Assembly: GCA_025454925.1 (NCBI GenBank)
Contig: JALONM010000002.1
Location: 79,911-143,910 of the forward strand
Length of the DNA stretch: 64,000 bases
Direction of reading: 5' to 3'
Source of the DNA: Cytophagaceae bacterium
GTDB lineage: Bacteria; Bacteroidota; Bacteroidia; Cytophagales; Cytophagaceae
The notes under the pieces are model-generated. The model ran no database searches and had not been told where the DNA came from. It was given only the letters and a program-made list of their open reading frames with translations. The first letter of the stretch is position 1. Every line of letters begins with the position of its first letter. Shown here piece after piece: positions 60,768 through 64,000 of this stretch. The position numbers and the translations under genes are program-made.

Positions 60768-61733
60768 TTGAAATTAACAAAAAATATAATTCAGATAGCA
60801 AAAAAGGTTTTGCAAAATGAAGCAGAAGCGGTCAAAAACTTACTTCCTTTTGTAGATGAAGAGTTTGAGCGCTGTGTATTAGCGATTTCTGGAATTAAAG
60901 GACGGGTAGTAGTGACGGGCATTGGCAAAAGTGCCTTAATTGCCTCAAAAATGGTGGCTACCTTTAATTCCACGGGAACACCCGCTGTGTTTATGCACGC
61001 CGCAGATGCTATTCACGGCGATTTGGGCATGATTCAAGACCAGGATATAGTAATATGTCTGTCAAAAAGTGGATTAACACCGGAAATAAAAGTACTGGTG
61101 CCACTTTTGAAACGTCGTGGAGTGCCCATTGTAGCATTAGTAGGCAACATTCACTCCTATCTTGCAGAACAGGCAGATTACGTGTTGAATGCTACGATAG
61201 CCGAAGAAGCGTGTCCGCATAATTTAGCTCCAACGACCAGCACAACCGCCGCATTAGCCCTCGGAGACGCATTAGCCATTTGTTTGCTTGAACTGAAAGA
61301 ATTTTCGAAGGAAAATTTTGCAGAGTTTCATCCGGGAGGCACTTTAGGTAAGCGCATGTATTTGCGCGTGCAGGATATTTTTCCACGCAATACGTTACCT
61401 AAAGTTGGCGTAGAGGCTAGTATACGGGAAGTGATCATAGAAATTTCAGGAAAGAGATTGGGAGCTACCTGTGTAGTGGAAGGGGAAAAGCTGGCCGGTA
61501 TTATTACCGATGGGGATTTGCGTAGAATGCTCAATACCTATGATTCTATCAATGGATTGAAAGCGGCAGATATCATGACCAAAAGTCCCCGAACCATAGA
61601 GCCTGATGCTTATGCAGTGGAGGCGCTGCGCATCATGCAGGAGAATAACATAACACAATTAGTCGTTATTCAGAATGAACTCCCCTTAGGTTTTATACAT
61701 GTTCACGATTTACTTAAAGAAGGAATATTTTAA
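60768..61733 (+). CDS. kdsD: KpsF/GutQ-type arabinose-5-phosphate isomerase
   Basis: 321 residues from a TTG start at 60768. The SIS domain (about 30-165) has GRVVVTGIGKSALIASKMVA, the sugar-phosphate-binding loop FNSTGTPAVFMHAADAIHGD, and CLSKSGLTPEIKVLVPLLKR. Two CBS motifs complete the protein (about 205-320), with GVEASIREVIIEISGKRLGA and TKSPRTIEPDAYAVEALRIM. The enzyme interconverts ribulose-5-phosphate and arabinose-5-phosphate for Kdo, a sugar of lipopolysaccharide core. It is 11 bases upstream of manC, so envelope sugar synthesis is the shared theme. Confidence 0.93.
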   Translation: MKLTKNIIQIAKKVLQNEAEAVKNLLPFVDEEFERCVLAISGIKGRVVVTGIGKSALIASKMVATFNSTGTPAVFMHAADAIHGDLGMIQDQDIVICLSKSGLTPEIKVLVPLLKRRGVPIVALVGNIHSYLAEQADYVLNATIAEEACPHNLAPTTSTTAALALGDALAICLLELKEFSKENFAEFHPGGTLGKRMYLRVQDIFPRNTLPKVGVEASIREVIIEISGKRLGATCVVEGEKLAGIITDGDLRRMLNTYDSINGLKAADIMTKSPRTIEPDAYAVEALRIMQENNITQLVVIQNELPLGFIHVHDLLKEGIF

Positions 61734-61744
61734 CAACACGAACG

Positions 61745-62824
61745 ATGAGCAATTCAAATAATTTTGTGGTCATTATGGCTGGAGGAATTGGTTCAAGATT
61801 TTGGCCATTCAGCAGAACCACTTTCCCCAAACAGTTTCACGATGTGTTGGGAATCGGGAAAACAATGATTCAGCAAACAGTAGAGCGATTTGCTACCATT
61901 GCTCCCAAAGAAAATGTTTTCATTGTTACGAATTCCGATTACAAAGAATTGGTTAAACAACAACTACCATATTTGAGTGACGAGCAGATTCTTTGCGAAC
62001 CTGTAGGGAAAAATACAGCTCCCTGTGCAGCATATGCTTGCAGTAAAATTTATAGCAAAAATTTTTCCGCCAATATAATTGTGGCACCGGCTGATCACTA
62101 CATCAATGATGTGGCTGAATTTACCTCTATCGTGTCGCTTGCTTTACAAAAAGTGAGTACAGAGGATGTATTGGTTACCTTGGGAATTAAGCCTAATCGC
62201 CCAGATACAGGGTATGGTTACATTCAGTTTATGGAAAAGTCGGGAGAGCAGATTTTGAAGGTAAAAACATTTACCGAAAAACCTCCCTTGGCCATGGCTA
62301 TTCAGTTTTTGGAAAGTGGTGATTTTTTATGGAACTCCGGAATTTTTGTATGGAGCGCACAAAGCTTTTTAAAGGCTCTCGAAAAACATTTACCGGATAT
62401 GTATAGTCTTTTCAGAGAAGGCAAAAACGAATACTGGACGCCCGATGAGGCGAAATTTATTCAGATGGCATATCCTCAATGCAAAAACGAAAGCATCGAT
62501 AAAGGTATCATGGAAAAGGCATCGAATGTGTTTGTGATCCCCGCTGATTTTGGGTGGTCGGACGTGGGAACCTGGAAGTCGGTGTATGAATTGTCTAAAA
62601 AGGACGTAGAAGAAAATGCGGCAGATGGAAATATTCTCTTGTACGATACCTCTAACTGCATTATCAAAACGCCTAAAGATAAATTAGTAGTTGTGGAAGG
62701 CTTAGAAAATTATATCGTTGCAGAACATGGCAATGTGTTAATGATCTGCAAATTGGAAAATGAACAACGAGTGAAAGAATTTGTGTCAGATGTGAAAAGT
62801 CAGAAGGGCGATAAGTTTATATAA
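61745..62824 (+). CDS. manC: Mannose-1-phosphate guanylyltransferase
   Basis: 359 residues, the single-domain nucleotidyltransferase form without the isomerase domain. Signature MAGGIGSRFWPFSRTTFPKQ (GDP-mannose pyrophosphorylase type), then FIVTNSDYKELVKQQLPYL, EPVGKNTAPCAAYACSKIY, IVAPADHYI and FTEKPPLAMAIQFLESGDFL. It forms GDP-mannose for surface polysaccharide or glycoprotein synthesis. It is second in a transcript with the kdsD-type gene and ends at a terminator. Confidence 0.95.
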   Translation: MSNSNNFVVIMAGGIGSRFWPFSRTTFPKQFHDVLGIGKTMIQQTVERFATIAPKENVFIVTNSDYKELVKQQLPYLSDEQILCEPVGKNTAPCAAYACSKIYSKNFSANIIVAPADHYINDVAEFTSIVSLALQKVSTEDVLVTLGIKPNRPDTGYGYIQFMEKSGEQILKVKTFTEKPPLAMAIQFLESGDFLWNSGIFVWSAQSFLKALEKHLPDMYSLFREGKNEYWTPDEAKFIQMAYPQCKNESIDKGIMEKASNVFVIPADFGWSDVGTWKSVYELSKKDVEENAADGNILLYDTSNCIIKTPKDKLVVVEGLENYIVAEHGNVLMICKLENEQRVKEFVSDVKSQKGDKFI

Positions 62825-62845
62825 TCGTCAGGATATTTAAGATGG

Positions 62846-62894
62846 ATCCCATGAGATACAGAATGAGAAGTCTGGATTTCATGGGATTTTTTTT
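62846..62894 (+). terminator. Terminator of the kdsD-manC transcript
   Basis: ATCCCATGA (62846-62854) pairs with TCATGGGAT (62879-62887) and is followed by seven Ts, 22 bases after the manC stop codon. Confidence 0.85.
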
Positions 62895-62940
62895 ACATAT
62901 CAATTGGATTTGCATTTTTCATAGAAGCGAGGCGTACGAT

Positions 62941-62979
62941 GGATACCGGCCATGGATCTACGATCCATGGCCGGTATCC
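62941..62979. repeat. Perfect 18-bp inverted repeat with 3-base spacer
   Basis: GGATACCGGCCATGGATC (62941-62958) is the exact reverse complement of GATCCATGGCCGGTATCC (62962-62979), separated by TAC. It is GC-rich in an AT-rich gap (62825-63055) between manC and recO, has no T tract, and lies after a separate terminator. It could be a mobile-repeat hairpin, an RNA stabiliser or a protein target. The gap has no gene. Confidence 0.8.
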
Positions 62980-63055
62980 CGATAAAGAAAATCATGGCAT
63001 TCGAAAAGAATTTCAATTGAAAAACCAGGGTTGAAATATAGTTTACGAATTTTCT

Positions 63056-63730
63056 TCAGCTCAGCACTTCTTTGAGAATTTCTAAAGAATTTAATGGGTA
63101 AAAATTATCAATATGTTTGTCGTAGAAAAATAGTAATGTTTCTAAAAATTTCCGTCGGCTTTCGTTTGGAATAGGTTGTTGAAATTGACAGCCTTCTTCA
63201 AGTAAATCTGAAAATAGTTTTAATTCGGAATCGCTGAATACATGATTTCCACAGCGAATGATTTCCTCCGGACCGGAAGGACGGAATCCAAGGTTGCCTG
63301 ATAATTCGATCAGGATGCCCAAGTGCAAGGATTCAAATCCTGCGGACATTTGATCCAATTGAATAATGTTTTGGCGTATAGTTTGAAATAGCTCTGGATC
63401 GGAGAAATCTATGCGTAGGCATTTTCCTAAAACTTCTGTAAGAAAGATGGCCATGCAAATTTTCTTTTGCTGAAAAGGAATGCTAGCAAAAGGATACGAG
63501 AGCTTAATTTCGGAAATTCTTTTCAGATCACTGGATTCTTTATGGTATACTACCAGGTCTACCAGGGAGAGCGATTGAAACAGAGCTACTTTGTTTTTGC
63601 TTTTACTGCTGCGAACTCCATTCACGATATACGATTGAAGTCCAAAAGCTTCTGTGTAGATTTTTGTAACAATGGAAGAATCACCGTATTTAATATACCC
63701 TAAAACAAGTCCTTCGGTTTTTTTTAGCAT
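63056..63730 (-). CDS. recO: DNA repair protein RecO
   Basis: 224 residues. The N-terminal OB fold opens MLKKTEGLVLGYIKYGDSS and continues YTEAFGLQSYIVNGVRSSKS, both characteristic of RecO; the helical C-terminal half has CMAIFLTEVLGKCLR and FESLHLGILIELSGNLGFRP. RecO loads RecA on single-stranded DNA with RecR. The start codon overlaps the stop of the upstream porZ gene by one base (TAATG), a neighbourhood also common in other Bacteroidota. Confidence 0.94.
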   Translation of the reverse strand: MLKKTEGLVLGYIKYGDSSIVTKIYTEAFGLQSYIVNGVRSSKSKNKVALFQSLSLVDLVVYHKESSDLKRISEIKLSYPFASIPFQQKKICMAIFLTEVLGKCLRIDFSDPELFQTIRQNIIQLDQMSAGFESLHLGILIELSGNLGFRPSGPEEIIRCGNHVFSDSELKLFSDLLEEGCQFQQPIPNESRRKFLETLLFFYDKHIDNFYPLNSLEILKEVLS

Positions 63731-64000
63731 TACTCAACCACAGAAATTTTTCCTACCATTCCGTCTGTTCCGTCGGCATTAGAACTGAAGATTAAATATA
63801 CGCCTGTTTTCGCCCGAACGCCATTATAGTCTTTTACATTCCAGGAAGCCGTGCCGCCTTGTGCTTTGCATTGAAATACAAGATTTCCATATACATCGGT
63901 GATTTTTACTTCGGCGTCTGTGGTAAGTCCTTGAATGCCTACCAAACCATTGAATCCCGGTTTTACAGGATTAGGGAATACGAGAATGGATTCATGCTTT
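63730..64000 (-). CDS. porZ: C-terminus of PorZ-like type IX secretion protein (partial)
   Basis: Only the last 90 or so codons are in the window; the frame stays open to the edge at 64000. The sequence reads SILVFPNPVKPGFNGLVGI, then DAEVKITDVYGNLVFQCKAQ, GTASWNVKDYNGVRAKTGVY and a final KISVVE. This is the carboxy-terminal domain of PorZ, which helps attach secreted cargo to anionic lipopolysaccharide in type IX secretion. The FPNPVKPG segment with VKITDVYGNLV and the position directly before recO support the name. The beta-propeller part lies outside. Confidence 0.8.
   Translation of the reverse strand, partial: KHESILVFPNPVKPGFNGLVGIQGLTTDAEVKITDVYGNLVFQCKAQGGTASWNVKDYNGVRAKTGVYLIFSSNADGTDGMVGKISVVE

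Overview
The window is chromosomal DNA from a member of the phylum Bacteroidota. The evidence is type IX secretion (a PorP/SprF protein, a gliding-type C-terminal domain cargo, a T9SS type A cargo and the end of PorZ next to recO), a carboxypeptidase-like TonB-dependent receptor, exported 7TMR-DISM sensors, and repeated TAnnTTTG -7 promoter elements. I cannot name the genus. There is no phage, insertion sequence, CRISPR array, rRNA or tRNA that I can see. Most of the window is ordinary, densely packed chromosome.

Layout. 0.2-4.0 kb (minus): a catalase-like protein, an internally duplicated membrane protein and a DyP-type peroxidase. 4.0-4.4 kb: an AT-rich gap with a rod-like inverted-repeat structure that may be a small RNA. 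4.4-11.2 kb: TonB receptor, beta-helix lipoprotein, a small lipoprotein, a protein of unknown function and a SPOR protein. 11.2-17.7 kb (minus): murF, a FucP-type sugar transporter and a secreted GH8 glucanase. 18.2-22.7 kb: 7TMR-DISM/GAF sensor, delta-60/CHU_C surface protein and PorP/SprF. 22.8-26.5 kb (minus): holB-hemC-cyclophilin operon and an SGNH-fold lipoprotein. 26.7-32.1 kb: uvrA, thioesterase, M20 peptidase, RibD-like reductase. 32.1-35.3 kb (minus): a PhoB-like regulator, then a PAS kinase with FixL-like haem-pocket residues beside a receiver-Crp/Fnr fusion regulator. 35.4-43.5 kb: mltG/deacetylase, exported zinc-finger protein, then MFS-menA-SDR-nadD-DUF4261-ATP-grasp. 43.5-45.6 kb (minus): 7TMR histidine kinase. 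45.9-52.6 kb: split DsbD system, small Cys-rich lipoprotein, propeller-like protein, helicase-nuclease. 53.0-56.4 kb: GH63-type glucosidase and DUF4442 protein. 56.5-60.7 kb (minus): NUDIX, purD, recQ. 60.8-62.8 kb: kdsD-type isomerase and manC. 63.1-64.0 kb (minus): recO and the C-terminus of porZ.

Three signals cut across genes. First, four intergenic copies of an 85-115 bp structured element (7363, 12721, 17879, 52715) share single-stranded blocks but have different hairpin arms with preserved pairing, which points to RNA structure. Second, TTWAYA-N5-TTWAYA direct repeats with an exact 11-bp period, the form of PhoP/PhoB boxes, lie upstream of the PhoB-like regulator, the TonB receptor, the beta-helix lipoprotein and the catalase-like gene; the first three also share the -7 element TACTTTTG. 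Third, a FixL-like PAS kinase is next to a protein that fuses the FixJ-type receiver with a FixK/Fnr-type DNA-binding module, suggesting a compact oxygen or redox switch. All functional calls come from reading motifs by eye; no database search was run.
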